Origin: CAIVAT01 sp964473485
GTDB taxonomy: Bacteria > Bacteroidota > Bacteroidia > Bacteroidales > FEN-979
Direction of reading: 5' to 3'
Assembly: GCA_964473485.1 (NCBI GenBank)
Contig: CAYYPH010000002.1
Coordinates: forward strand, 124,001 to 188,000
DNA length: 64,000 bases
Below, piece after piece: positions 25,756 to 33,787 of the stretch. Made by a program: the position numbers and the translations under genes. How positions within the stretch are numbered: position 1 is the stretch's first letter; the number at the start of each line of letters is the position of its first letter. The notes under the pieces are model-generated. The model was not told the origin of the DNA, did not search any database, and was given only the letters and a program-made list of their open reading frames with translations.

Positions 25756-25833
25756 TTATGTCGAAAATTAAATCAGGCGATCGTTGAGCCGATTGTTCTC
25801 ATTGCAAAGTATGGACTTACAGAGAAGAACAGT

Positions 25834-26484
25834 TTGTCAACGCCAGGTTCATTTTATCTTCTTAATGTACTGAGCAAAATGTGGTCAGAACAATTCAAAA
25901 ATATAAAAGATCAGTATCAAAACCTGTCAATAAGTAAATCCAACATCCTGTCGCAATTAAATGATCTTGTGACGAAGGATAACATCGATTTTATCTGGAG
26001 TGAATTACCTGCCGAATTAAAGCAAGTGGTGCATCTGTATTCTCTTGGCGCAACTTCAAAAAGTTTCAGCGCCAGAAGATGGAACAATATGTGGCGTTTT
26101 TTGATATCAGAAGATTTTCATTTTGAAGAACTTATTACGCATAATACATCAAATCTAACCGTCAGATTTCCTGCCAATCACCATTTTATAGTCCAAAGGA
26201 AAACCTTGGTAAAACTAAAACTTGCGCACACCAAACAATTTCCTGATGAGTTGGATATTACGATTAAAAAGGGAACACTCCTGGCTCCGGTGGATGATTT
26301 TATGGTCTTGGATGAAAAGATAAACTGTATCCCGGTTAATTATAAGAAATTCCGTGACCAGAATCTTCCTATGGATTTTTTGTCAATGGATTTATTGGAT
26401 TCATTCTATTTGATAATCGAGGCTAAAGATGTGATCAAGAACTGTATCGCCATCTTCAACAGTATTGAGATAAATCCGAATTAA
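25834..26484 (+). CDS. Hypothetical protein, tandem paralogue 1
   Basis: This 216-residue protein appears to start at TTG 25834; no in-frame ATG precedes its conserved part. It has a short basic N-terminus, then KMWSEQFKNIKDQY and LNDLVTKDNIDFIWSELP, followed by YSLGATSKSFSARRWNNMW and an alternating beta region (LTVRFPANHHFIV, IKKGTLLAPVDDF). It is about 50% identical by eye to the next gene across its whole length. No signal peptide, membrane segment or known motif is present. It may belong to an island-specific family. Confidence 0.5.
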   Translation: MSTPGSFYLLNVLSKMWSEQFKNIKDQYQNLSISKSNILSQLNDLVTKDNIDFIWSELPAELKQVVHLYSLGATSKSFSARRWNNMWRFLISEDFHFEELITHNTSNLTVRFPANHHFIVQRKTLVKLKLAHTKQFPDELDITIKKGTLLAPVDDFMVLDEKINCIPVNYKKFRDQNLPMDFLSMDLLDSFYLIIEAKDVIKNCIAIFNSIEINPN

Positions 26485-26600
26485 CATTCCTAAAAAGTTT
26501 TATTCTTATCGATTGACTTTCCAGAGCTATTCAATTTGTTGAATTTTGAAGAATGAGAAAGGGTCAAAGATCCGTCGTATAAAAATATTTTGATCCATTT

Positions 26601-27254
26601 TTGTCACAACAAGAAGAAAAACAGTACCCATATAAAAAGTTTCGAAGGATGTGGTCAGACAGATTTCAATATATAAAAGACCAATATTTTAGTCTGGGTC
26701 AACGTGAATCAGAAGTTGTTTCGCAATTAAATGAACTCGTGAACAAGCAGAATATCGATTTTGTATGGCGCGAATTCCCTGAAAATTTAAAAAAAGTGGT
26801 ACATAAATATTCACTTGGCGCGACTGCCAAAAGTTTCAAGGAAAGGAGATGGAACAATATGTGGCGAGTTTTGATTGCTGAGGATTTTCGATTTCAAGAT
26901 CTTATTACACATAACAAACCCACCTTGACAATTCGGTTTCCAGCTGATCACCGTTTTATGGTTCATACAAACTTTATCGCAAGACTTAAACTCATACTCA
27001 ATGAACCTCTACCCGATGAATTTGATATCAAGATTATCCGGGGGACTCTTTTAGCACCGGTTTGTGATTTTGTCGATTCAGATAAGAAACTAAACTGTAT
27101 CCCCTGGAATTACGAGCAATTCAGGGATGGTAATATCCCTAAAGTTTATCTTTCAAAAGAGTTATTTGATTCTTATTATCTGATAATCAATGATAAGGCT
27201 ATTTTAAAAAATTGCTGGGCCAGGTTTGAAAAGGTAGATATTAATTCGAACTAA
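26601..27254 (+). CDS. Hypothetical protein, tandem paralogue 2
   Basis: This 217-residue protein appears to start at TTG 26601. It matches the preceding gene throughout: KMWSEQF corresponds to RMWSDRF, YSLGATAKSFKERRWNNMW to YSLGATSKSFSARRWNNMW, and GTLLAPVCDFVDSDKK to GTLLAPVDDFMVLDEK. Conserved points include RRWNNMWR, LTIRFPADH and a C-terminal segment with one Cys. No known motif can be named. The gene is separated from its partner by 116 bp without an obvious feature, so this looks like a tandem duplication. Confidence 0.5.
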   Translation: MSQQEEKQYPYKKFRRMWSDRFQYIKDQYFSLGQRESEVVSQLNELVNKQNIDFVWREFPENLKKVVHKYSLGATAKSFKERRWNNMWRVLIAEDFRFQDLITHNKPTLTIRFPADHRFMVHTNFIARLKLILNEPLPDEFDIKIIRGTLLAPVCDFVDSDKKLNCIPWNYEQFRDGNIPKVYLSKELFDSYYLIINDKAILKNCWARFEKVDINSN

Positions 27255-27432
27255 CGATTTCATAGAAAAATTAATAACACTCGCGATATCGCTCAGGATA
27301 GCCCGGGAAGACCATGTGATTATCACAATGATAACCTGGAATATGTACAAAATCCAGGATGATCCGGATTAATAGAAATTATTTATACATTTATCCGATA
27401 GAATTGGGAAAAAGTTAAGAAGCCTAGCTCAA

Positions 27433-27960
27433 ATGAAACTAAAGATCAATAACGAAAGCCTCTTTGACCATACTTCAGATGCAATCATACTAACTATTGA
27501 CGGAGCCGCAAAAGGCATGGCGGGAAAGGCAGCAAGGACGTTTGGGGAACTTTATCCTGAAATCTGGCAATTTATTGAATCACAAGTTCAATATCCTGTT
27601 ACCGCAGGTAGTTGCGTTTCAACCTTGATACCAGGTGGTATTCCTTTTAAGGTTGTTTTTCTTGCAGCGACACTTACACATTTACCCGACATGCAAAACG
27701 CATCACAAAAATCATTATCGCTGAGAGCGTTTAACATGGCCGTACGTGATGCGACTGTTCTTGGATTGAAGACAATCAGATGCAGTTTGCCTGGTGGTGG
27801 TTGGCGGGTTGATCCTTTAAATGCATTCATGATTCTATCGCAAATTTTGGAAAAGACCTATTCCTCAACAAAGGGTATGGAATTGCAATTGTGTGTCCTT
27901 GAAAAAGATTTATTTGAATCAGTCCGAAAATTTGCTGCCAATCTTGGTTATGAGGTATAA
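27433..27960 (+). CDS. Macro-domain-like protein
   Basis: This 175-residue protein resembles a macro domain. It opens with a segment like the start of the fold (SDAIILTIDGAAKGMAGKAARTFGELYPEIWQFI), followed by QYPVTAG, VVFLAATLTHLP and a C-terminal GGGWR loop and helix. In known macro domains the first segment and the Gly-rich loop bind ADP-ribose. Here the usual Asn-Ala-Ala-Asn start is not clear, so ligand binding is uncertain. Macro domains reverse ADP-ribosylation or bind NAD-derived signals, and they recur in bacterial defence gene sets. The neighbours are all hypothetical, so no pathway is proposed. Confidence 0.45.
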   Translation: MKLKINNESLFDHTSDAIILTIDGAAKGMAGKAARTFGELYPEIWQFIESQVQYPVTAGSCVSTLIPGGIPFKVVFLAATLTHLPDMQNASQKSLSLRAFNMAVRDATVLGLKTIRCSLPGGGWRVDPLNAFMILSQILEKTYSSTKGMELQLCVLEKDLFESVRKFAANLGYEV

Positions 27961-28053
27961 ATAGCATATGATGATCAGTAGATTTTAATGTGTGTAGGCA
28001 TGTAGAAAAAATGAAAATAATTTGAAACATCACTATTAAACAACCTATTACTA

Positions 28054-28836
28054 ATGAAAGATTTAGCTGAAATAATACTTGAAGGTGATGGCGCCCTTGG
28101 GGTAAGAAGGGTTAACGAATTAAAAGATGATAATATTATTACCGCCAAGGATTTTGTTAAGGCGTGGGAAAAGGACAAATTCCATTCATTAATTGAAAAA
28201 CAAAGACAAAACTACATTGAAGCGGATAGATTTAAATATCCTGTCGACAAAACCAAGGATCAAAGGATATTTGCCAAAAGAAGAGCATTGAGGATCAATA
28301 CACGCATGTACAAGTACATTAAAGAATTGCTAGACGCTTATGAGCATTATTCCGGTAAAACGGTTCCTGATCCAGAGAAACCCTGGCTAAATGATAAACT
28401 TTACATAGCCCAACAAAGAAAAGAGCTAAAATCAAATGAGAAATGGGACAGTGATAGCGATAAGTATTTCAAATTCACATTGGGGGTAAAAGGCAATGAA
28501 ATTAAGGCTACATTCAGGCATAAAGTAAACCATCTACGCTTATCAAAATACCAACGATTTACAGAAAAAGCCGTATTGTACTGTGAAGCCTGCAATACCA
28601 TATCATGCATTGAAATTGAAAAAGCAGAAGAATTGATCAAAATTTTATTAGGCCAACACGTTCAAATATCTTTTAAGAAGAATTATTTTCATTCAAAGTT
28701 CTGCAAATATTGTGACAGCCGACAAATGGACGTTGTTATAAAAAGAATTGAAGCTGAGTATGCTAATATTTCCCTAAAAAAGTTAAAGAAAAGATACCGG
28801 GAAAGTGTTAAAAAAAAGGAATTGTTGGATACGTAG
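28054..28836 (+). CDS. Hypothetical protein with paired CxxC motifs
   Basis: This 260-residue basic, helical protein contains CEACNTISC in the C-terminal half and CKYCDSRQ further on, which could form a zinc-binding site. The N-terminus (AEIILEGDGALGVRRVNELKDDNIITAKDF) has helix-turn-helix-like spacing, but no convincing helix-turn-helix. It is separated from the macro-domain gene by 93 bp and precedes another unknown gene by 29 bp, so the two may form an operon. Nucleic acid binding is possible from the Lys/Arg content but not shown. Confidence 0.5.
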   Translation: MKDLAEIILEGDGALGVRRVNELKDDNIITAKDFVKAWEKDKFHSLIEKQRQNYIEADRFKYPVDKTKDQRIFAKRRALRINTRMYKYIKELLDAYEHYSGKTVPDPEKPWLNDKLYIAQQRKELKSNEKWDSDSDKYFKFTLGVKGNEIKATFRHKVNHLRLSKYQRFTEKAVLYCEACNTISCIEIEKAEELIKILLGQHVQISFKKNYFHSKFCKYCDSRQMDVVIKRIEAEYANISLKKLKKRYRESVKKKELLDT

Positions 28837-28865
28837 TTCATAGCAAATAATTCATTTCAAAAATC

Positions 28866-30179
28866 ATGGGTGTCAATTTAAAAATAATTGCAGATCACAA
28901 TCTTGATATGGGGCAGCCGGAGCAAGTAATTGATTTTATCGAAAATCAAATAGATACTTCTCACCTCGATAAGTTCTATCAAAAGCTCGATAAAATAAAT
29001 GAAATCCAGAGGCTCCCGCCCGTTAATGATACCTATAAATTTTATTTTGACCAAGAGAAATTTGCCAGTTGGACTGATGCTTACATTGATACGAAACAGT
29101 TGGATTTTAAATCAGCGCTGACAAATATTTGGATTAGTCAATATAAAATTGAAATTCATTATACAATAAGATTCTCAATGCTTTCTAATGAAATCTTTAC
29201 ATTTCCATTAATGCAATATGTTTTTGATCTCATTTCACAGGTTGGAGGGAATGAAGCGATCTTTCTGCCTGATTCATTACCAGTTGCACAGATGCTTTTA
29301 GGATCAGTCAGGAATCCCAAAATAAGGCAAGGCATTCCGGAAAAATCTCACTTGGGGCTTTGTGCTAATATATATCACAATAAAATATATAAGCCCGGGA
29401 TTCCTTTTACCGATATTAAACAGGCGGTAAAAGAAATGTATGGAGAACCATCCTTTAAAATATGGAACTTAACTAAGAAAAAACATAATGGCTACCTGCT
29501 GGAAGATTTCAAATCTTTTAAATTAAAGAATATCATTCATGATAAATCGATTGAGCCAACTCATTTTACTATCAGCCCAGAAAAAAAGACACCAAAATGG
29601 GTTCTAAAATATTTGTATGTTGCGGACATTACACCAAATAAAAGGCAATGGATACAAAAGCGATTTGAGGTTTCGAAGAATTATACTGCATATCAGTTAG
29701 CTAAACTTTATGATTCATGTATCAGGGAGGGATTTCTTACTATTTGTGAAAAAAATAATTGGCCAAGGTTATCAGATATAAAGAAATCCTTCCTTGAAGA
29801 CCTGACATTTAGGAACAGATTATCAGACAGCGACTATTTTGTCAAGGATTTTTTTGAAATGATTATTGAACAAAACATCTCTTTAAAGGAATTTTACTCA
29901 TATGACAGAATATCAAAACAAGCATACACATATTTGCAAAGGAGAAATATAGATAAACCCGAAGAATTGATAAGATTCTATTATAAAATTCGTAACACCT
30001 ATACCTACGAAAAGATAACCGATAGCAATAATAGGTTACTTCAGGAAATACTTGATTTTATAGTAACAGCCTTCTGGGAGAATGATTACAGAAAATTAAC
30101 AAAAGAAGAATTTGAAAAGAAGGTAAAGGATTGGAAGCGTTTAGTCAGGACAAGAGGCAGGAAAAAAAGTAATTCGTGA
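28866..30179 (+). CDS. Hypothetical protein, 437 aa
   Basis: This is a soluble 437-residue protein with no signal peptide or membrane segment. It is mixed alpha/beta in the first 200 residues (SMLSNEIFTFPLMQYVFDLI, IFLPDSLPVAQMLLG) and mostly helical afterwards, with many Lys and Tyr in the C-terminal 150 residues (KQAYTYLQRRNIDKPEELIR) and a basic tail, RTRGRKKSNS. No catalytic motif or family could be recognised. It starts 29 bp after the gene at 28054. Confidence 0.5.
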   Translation: MGVNLKIIADHNLDMGQPEQVIDFIENQIDTSHLDKFYQKLDKINEIQRLPPVNDTYKFYFDQEKFASWTDAYIDTKQLDFKSALTNIWISQYKIEIHYTIRFSMLSNEIFTFPLMQYVFDLISQVGGNEAIFLPDSLPVAQMLLGSVRNPKIRQGIPEKSHLGLCANIYHNKIYKPGIPFTDIKQAVKEMYGEPSFKIWNLTKKKHNGYLLEDFKSFKLKNIIHDKSIEPTHFTISPEKKTPKWVLKYLYVADITPNKRQWIQKRFEVSKNYTAYQLAKLYDSCIREGFLTICEKNNWPRLSDIKKSFLEDLTFRNRLSDSDYFVKDFFEMIIEQNISLKEFYSYDRISKQAYTYLQRRNIDKPEELIRFYYKIRNTYTYEKITDSNNRLLQEILDFIVTAFWENDYRKLTKEEFEKKVKDWKRLVRTRGRKKSNS

Positions 30180-30289
30180 ACCTCTTTTTACAGTAGAATT
30201 TAATCAAGTACGACATCATTTCGAAATCTAAATCATGGAATAAGAAACCTGAATTTGGGTGAGAAGAAACAAATTCAACAACACAGAAT

Positions 30290-30970
30290 ATGGATTACCA
30301 TTGGATTGCTGTAAAAACTATCGATCTTATTGGGAATTCATGTATTAATGATCCTGGTTGTCAGCCAATTATCAATTATACAAGAGATTGGGTAAATTCA
30401 GGCCTACCAGATGATTTCATTCTGGCTGTTCTTCTGATAGAACAATTCACTGATGCAACAGCGTTTTTCAACCAAGCCTTTAATGGTAAAACCCGCTATG
30501 AATTTCGTAAAGTAACTGAAGATGGTTATACGTTTCGACCACTTGCAACAGAAGAAAGAAACAGCAGGCTTAATGAACTATTTGCTATAAATACAAGTGC
30601 GGATTTCCGTCAGGGAAAAATGAATGAATCCTATTTTGAATTTCCGGAACCAATGGCATCGGAAATTTGTCCATCACATTTTAATAAAACTTATGGAGCT
30701 TTTAGATCTAACAATGAATGGGTGGGTTATATCGATGTTCGATTTTGTGGAGAATGGGCTTCTACCTATCATATTCTTGGACACAAACAATTCTTACAAG
30801 CTTGTAAAAAAGGCAGTCTTATGGTCAACCTTTGGTTCGAGATGGTGCGGGATATCCTTACATATCATCCTCATGTCAAATATGTGTTCTATCATTTGAT
30901 GGACGTTGGCAACCCAGGTTTACAAGAGTGGAAAAAGCGTGTAGGGTTGGAACCAACAAAATTAATTTGA
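30290..30970 (+). CDS. GNAT-like acyltransferase, likely remnant partner of a second RiPP-type locus
   Basis: This 226-residue protein's C-terminal ~100 residues follow the GNAT fold: a strand pair WVGYIDVRFCGEWASTYHILG, helix, then VKYVFYHLMDVGNPGLQEWKKRVGLEP, where N-P-G-L-Q and a late Gly-Leu resemble the end of GNAT domains. The acetyl-CoA binding RxxGxG/A loop is not clear, so activity is uncertain. It lies 20 bp before a truncated amidohydrolase start (30991) whose full relative follows the rSAM maturase at 14291. This suggests that an rSAM/GNAT/amidohydrolase set once lay here too. Confidence 0.5.
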   Translation: MDYHWIAVKTIDLIGNSCINDPGCQPIINYTRDWVNSGLPDDFILAVLLIEQFTDATAFFNQAFNGKTRYEFRKVTEDGYTFRPLATEERNSRLNELFAINTSADFRQGKMNESYFEFPEPMASEICPSHFNKTYGAFRSNNEWVGYIDVRFCGEWASTYHILGHKQFLQACKKGSLMVNLWFEMVRDILTYHPHVKYVFYHLMDVGNPGLQEWKKRVGLEPTKLI

Positions 30971-30990
30971 AGTTTATTGACCCACTGCAA

Positions 30991-31062
30991 ATGAAAACTA
31001 AATTGGAAGAAATTGCCTCACAAATTTGTGATTGTCATGTTCATTATCAGAAAGTGATGTAA
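30991..31062 (+). pseudogene. Truncated amidohydrolase (5' fragment only)
   Basis: ATG 30991 opens a short frame ending at TAA 31060-31062. The bases 31015-31046 match 14315-14346, the start of the intact amidohydrolase, with only about three changes, and the HVH metal motif is retained in the encoded CDCHVH. After position ~31046 the similarity stops abruptly. This is the 5' stub of a second amidohydrolase gene that was cut by recombination; the sequence after it is compositionally like the core genome. Confidence 0.8.
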
Positions 31063-31340
31063 AGACCATTTTGCAGGATGATTACCAGGACTTCAGGGAA
31101 ATCGTAGCCGGGAATGTTTTTTGTGGACACTGTCCCGGGGATCATTCGACGGTTGGCATTAGGGATTACAAGATTACCCTGAATGCCGATAACGACATTC
31201 ATTTGAAGGGCAAGTGTACAATATGTGATGGTGATGTTGGCCGGAATATTGAGTATGGGGAAGTACCGGCGCTATATCGAAGGGCGGAGGAGTTTAGAAA
31301 AGCAAGAAGAAGCAAGGACAACCTGAAGGTTGTGAAGTAG
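31032..31340 (+). CDS. Zinc-ribbon protein joined at the island junction
   Basis: The open frame begins at TTG 31032 inside the amidohydrolase stub, so its true 5' end is probably lost or replaced. The downstream part, from about residue 8, is an unrelated ~95-residue protein with two Cys pairs (CGHC and CTIC) around a beta region (YKITLNADNDIHLKGK), a zinc-ribbon pattern. Its base composition is less AT-rich than the genes to the left. It is either a 5'-truncated core gene or a short zinc protein with its own upstream start replaced. Function unknown. Confidence 0.45.
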   Translation: MSCSLSESDVKTILQDDYQDFREIVAGNVFCGHCPGDHSTVGIRDYKITLNADNDIHLKGKCTICDGDVGRNIEYGEVPALYRRAEEFRKARRSKDNLKVVK

Positions 31341-31398
31341 GATAAATCATCTCTGAATAAAATATTTTCTATATGTTGGGCAGGAATGGGCTTAAAGC

Positions 31399-31437
31399 TT
31401 TAGACATTTTAGACGGTATTTTAGACGCTTTGTAGAC
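31399..31437 (+). repeat. Four short TTAGAC-type direct repeats
   Basis: TTTAGAC, TTTTAGAC, TTTTAGAC and TGTAGAC recur at roughly 9-12 bp intervals, about one helical turn, in the gene-free stretch between the island edge and the tRNA. This is a layout seen for protein-binding arrays. The rest of 31341-31740 shows no supportable gene in any frame. Confidence 0.45.
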
Positions 31438-31742
31438 GTGTCTGGTCGATATTGTTTTGTATATGAAATATTTGGGATCAAATCTTATTTGATTGTCGTT
31501 GAATAACCTGATGGAATATCCAATTATGCAACGGGTAGTCTTGCAGTTGCAACGAGACATGTTCACGGCAATTGCATTTGCAAGGGTAGGGCAGGTATTA
31601 AGAGGATAAATTGGAGCGGATTTAGAGCACTCAGCCATGTAAAAATGAATTGAACAGGCAATATTTATTCAATATGACTGATAATGAGAATAATACAACA
31701 TAAAAGTAGCGAAAACCCCAGTAAAATCAACATGTTCGAGAG

Positions 31743-31763
31743 ATGTTTTACCTATGTTTTACC
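31743..31763 (+). repeat. Tandem ATGTTTTACC repeats near the tRNA-Glu 3' end
   Basis: Two perfect 10-bp copies of ATGTTTTACC, one base apart, lie 11 bp before the tRNA terminator. They may be arm sites for a tyrosine recombinase that uses the tRNA region as an attachment site; no integrase gene is visible in this window. Confidence 0.45.
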
Positions 31764-31774
31764 AAGTCATAAAA

Positions 31775-31805
31775 AAACCCCGTAAATCGTTGATTTACAG
31801 GGTTT
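31775..31805 (-). terminator. Intrinsic terminator of the tRNA-Glu gene
   Basis: On the minus strand a 14-position stem with one mismatch (AAACCC-GTAAATC pairing GATTTAC-GGGTTT, 3-nt loop) is followed by a run of T. It begins 16 nt after the tRNA 3' end. Confidence 0.85.
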
Positions 31806-31820
31806 AATTTTGATATTGGG

Positions 31821-31892
31821 TAGCCCGTAGGGGAATCGAACCCCTGTTACCAGGATGAAAACCTGACGTCCTAACCCCTAGACGAACGGGCC
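31821..31892 (-). tRNA. tRNA-Glu (anticodon UUC)
   Basis: The minus-strand sequence folds as a full cloverleaf: acceptor GGCCCGT paired with ACGGGCT (one G-U pair), D arm GTC...GAC with AGGGGTTAG loop, anticodon stem TCAGG / CCTGG around loop TTTTCAT with anticodon TTC, and T arm CAGGG-GTTCGAT-CCCCT-like. The discriminator base is A, and CCA is not encoded. Its 3' end faces the accessory half of the window. Confidence 0.95.
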
Positions 31893-31968
31893 ATGTAAAT
31901 TTTGGTGTGCAAAAGTAGGAATATTTTTATTATTTCCAAAGAAAAACATTCGTCTGCCCGTTACTTTT

Positions 31969-33009
31969 TCAATCCGGATTGTCTGTTATACCATGTGCAC
32001 CGGATGCCTCCGGCTCATGACCGGTTCCGTCAAGCTTTTCCTTCAACTCCATCTGCTCCTTTTCCAATCTGGTCATCTCCTCCATACGCCTTGCAATGCT
32101 TCGCTTTACAGATGTGATCCTCGATTCGAGTCCGATCCGGCTGGGCTGATCCTTGCCGGCCGAAACAAGGATGTCAAGCTGGTCCTCCAGGTCACCCAGA
32201 TATACCTTGTCTTTACTGACGGCTTCCTGCAGTTCGAAGATCTCCACACTGTATTGCGACAGCCGGTACTGCATCTTTACTTCCCAGTTCTTCTTTTTGG
32301 TCCGGAAATATTCATCCAGCCTCTTTCCCAGGATGTCGAATGCCGTTTGCAGCCTTGAATACAATTCTTCGCGTTGCTCATGCACCATTCGGATCCCTTT
32401 GAATTCCGACTGGATTTTTTTCAGATACTCGCGGGTCTCTTTATACTCATGGGTCTCCTCGGCCTGTCGCAGGCCGTCGTCAACCATTTGCCGGAGCCGC
32501 TGATAGTTGCGCCTGGCCTCTGTATCAAATGCCTGGCGCTCCTGCTCGCGCCTCGTTTTGATTCCGGTAAATAAAGTCTGAAGGCCGGTAAACAACTCTT
32601 CGCGGTGTTCACGGAACAGCTTGGCTGCCTTTACCTTTGCCTGAATATCCAGCAGCATATCCCATGATTCTCTCAGGTCGGTTGACTTTTCAGTCTTCTC
32701 CCGGGCTTCGTGAACTGCTCTCTTCAGTTGGACATAATTACCCTGAACCTCACCCTCAAAAGCTTTTCGTTCGTCTTCAATTCTTTTGTTGACCTGCGCA
32801 AACGCATCCTGTAACCTGCCGTAAAGCATCTCGCGATCCTCGCGGTGAAGTTTTAGTCCCCTGAAATGATTCTGAACCTCGATCAGAATGCTTTTGGCCT
32901 CCTTGGGATCTTTTTCCCCGGATGCTCTGGCCAATCCGGAATCAACTATTTCCTGCAGATTAAGGAAATTCAAACGCGCCTCGTCAAGACTGGAATTCTC
33001 CTGCAACAT
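31969..33009 (-). CDS. DUF349-like helical repeat protein
   Basis: This 346-residue cytoplasmic protein is almost wholly helical and very rich in Arg, Glu, Lys and Gln. Three units of ~75-80 residues repeat the phrase F/L-RGLKLHREDREMLYGRLQ, VKAAKLFREHREELFTGLQ and FKGIRMVHEQREELYSRLQ, each followed by a KRIEDERKAF-like linker. This resembles DUF349-type repeats. A coiled coil and a disordered acidic tail follow. It lies 4 bp from the FISUMP gene upstream on the same strand, so the two are an operon. The function is not known; a structural or nucleoid-associated role is only a guess. Confidence 0.65.
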   Translation of the reverse strand: MLQENSSLDEARLNFLNLQEIVDSGLARASGEKDPKEAKSILIEVQNHFRGLKLHREDREMLYGRLQDAFAQVNKRIEDERKAFEGEVQGNYVQLKRAVHEAREKTEKSTDLRESWDMLLDIQAKVKAAKLFREHREELFTGLQTLFTGIKTRREQERQAFDTEARRNYQRLRQMVDDGLRQAEETHEYKETREYLKKIQSEFKGIRMVHEQREELYSRLQTAFDILGKRLDEYFRTKKKNWEVKMQYRLSQYSVEIFELQEAVSKDKVYLGDLEDQLDILVSAGKDQPSRIGLESRITSVKRSIARRMEEMTRLEKEQMELKEKLDGTGHEPEASGAHGITDNPD

Positions 33010-33013
33010 GCTG

Positions 33014-33634
33014 TTATTTTTTCACGCATCTCACTCCGAAAGCGGTCGCCTTATCATTGGTGCTCTTACTTATACTTTTATCCCCGTGGGCAAAGAGGTA
33101 ATTGGTGGCTCCGTCGGCACCGGTGGTGGCAGACCACAAGGCTCCCCATTGTCCTGCACCGTTAAAGGTATTGTCGGCATGTCTCACTCCTCCGAACAGG
33201 GTGGATGCGGCTTTTGCATCCGGGGTAAGTTCAGGGTGTGCTGCTTTATAAACAGAGTCAAAAGCAAGAATCTTTTCGCCTGCTTTATCAACACCGCCCA
33301 GTTTTTCGATAAGAAGCGCCCAGTCGGCATCGGTTGGCATTCTCCAGCCGGCCGGACAGGCAGTCATGGCAGTGGTATGATCGTAAAGCAGTCCGTAGGC
33401 TTTCAGGTTCGCGGTATCGTTGTTATACACCCAGCTTCCTGTAGGCGTCTGGAATTTCAGATTCTCGGCCATCCAGTTTTTCTTCCCGACCTTTACCCAC
33501 TGGTAGATACGTCCGTCGCGCGAGTCTTTGAAAGTTCCCTTTTCCTGGGCCAGTAATGAAAGCGGATTCCAGACCAGAAAAACCGTAATGACGGTCGCTG
33601 TTACCAATCGGATAAAAAAGCTCATTTTTTCCAT
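33014..33634 (-). CDS. FISUMP-domain exported protein
   Basis: This 206-residue protein has a signal peptide (hydrophobic VTATVITVFLVWNPLSLLAQ). The mature part fits the Fibrobacter succinogenes major paralogous domain (FISUMP): TFKDSRDGRIYQWVKVGKKNW, MAENLKF, YGLLYDHTTAM, CPAGWRMPTDADW and a C-terminal FGVRCVKK. FISUMP domains are C-type-lectin-like and usually surface or periplasmic. It is transcribed before the DUF349-like gene. Two nearby start codons (33634 and 33625) are both possible; the first is used here. Confidence 0.8.
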   Translation of the reverse strand: MEKMSFFIRLVTATVITVFLVWNPLSLLAQEKGTFKDSRDGRIYQWVKVGKKNWMAENLKFQTPTGSWVYNNDTANLKAYGLLYDHTTAMTACPAGWRMPTDADWALLIEKLGGVDKAGEKILAFDSVYKAAHPELTPDAKAASTLFGGVRHADNTFNGAGQWGALWSATTGADGATNYLFAHGDKSISKSTNDKATAFGVRCVKK

Positions 33635-33787
33635 TTCGCTGTTTTTTAGTTGATTTTTGTTCGGGGAATAAGCGCAATTTTAACGTGTAAAAATAGCCCA
33701 GATTCACAAATTCACCAAATCAATTCCAATGAAAAAAGATTAATTTCGCCACGATTGTTTCATTTCACTCTACCGAACCCGATACCA

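Noticed and set aside
31399..31437. CRISPR-like array
   Set aside because: Repeat units are 7-8 bp at 9-12 bp spacing, far shorter than CRISPR repeats and spacers, and there are no cas genes.
31369..31638. 89-aa minus-strand frame in the gap before tRNA-Glu
   Set aside because: Low-complexity composition, no motif, no promoter and no conserved features; probably chance.
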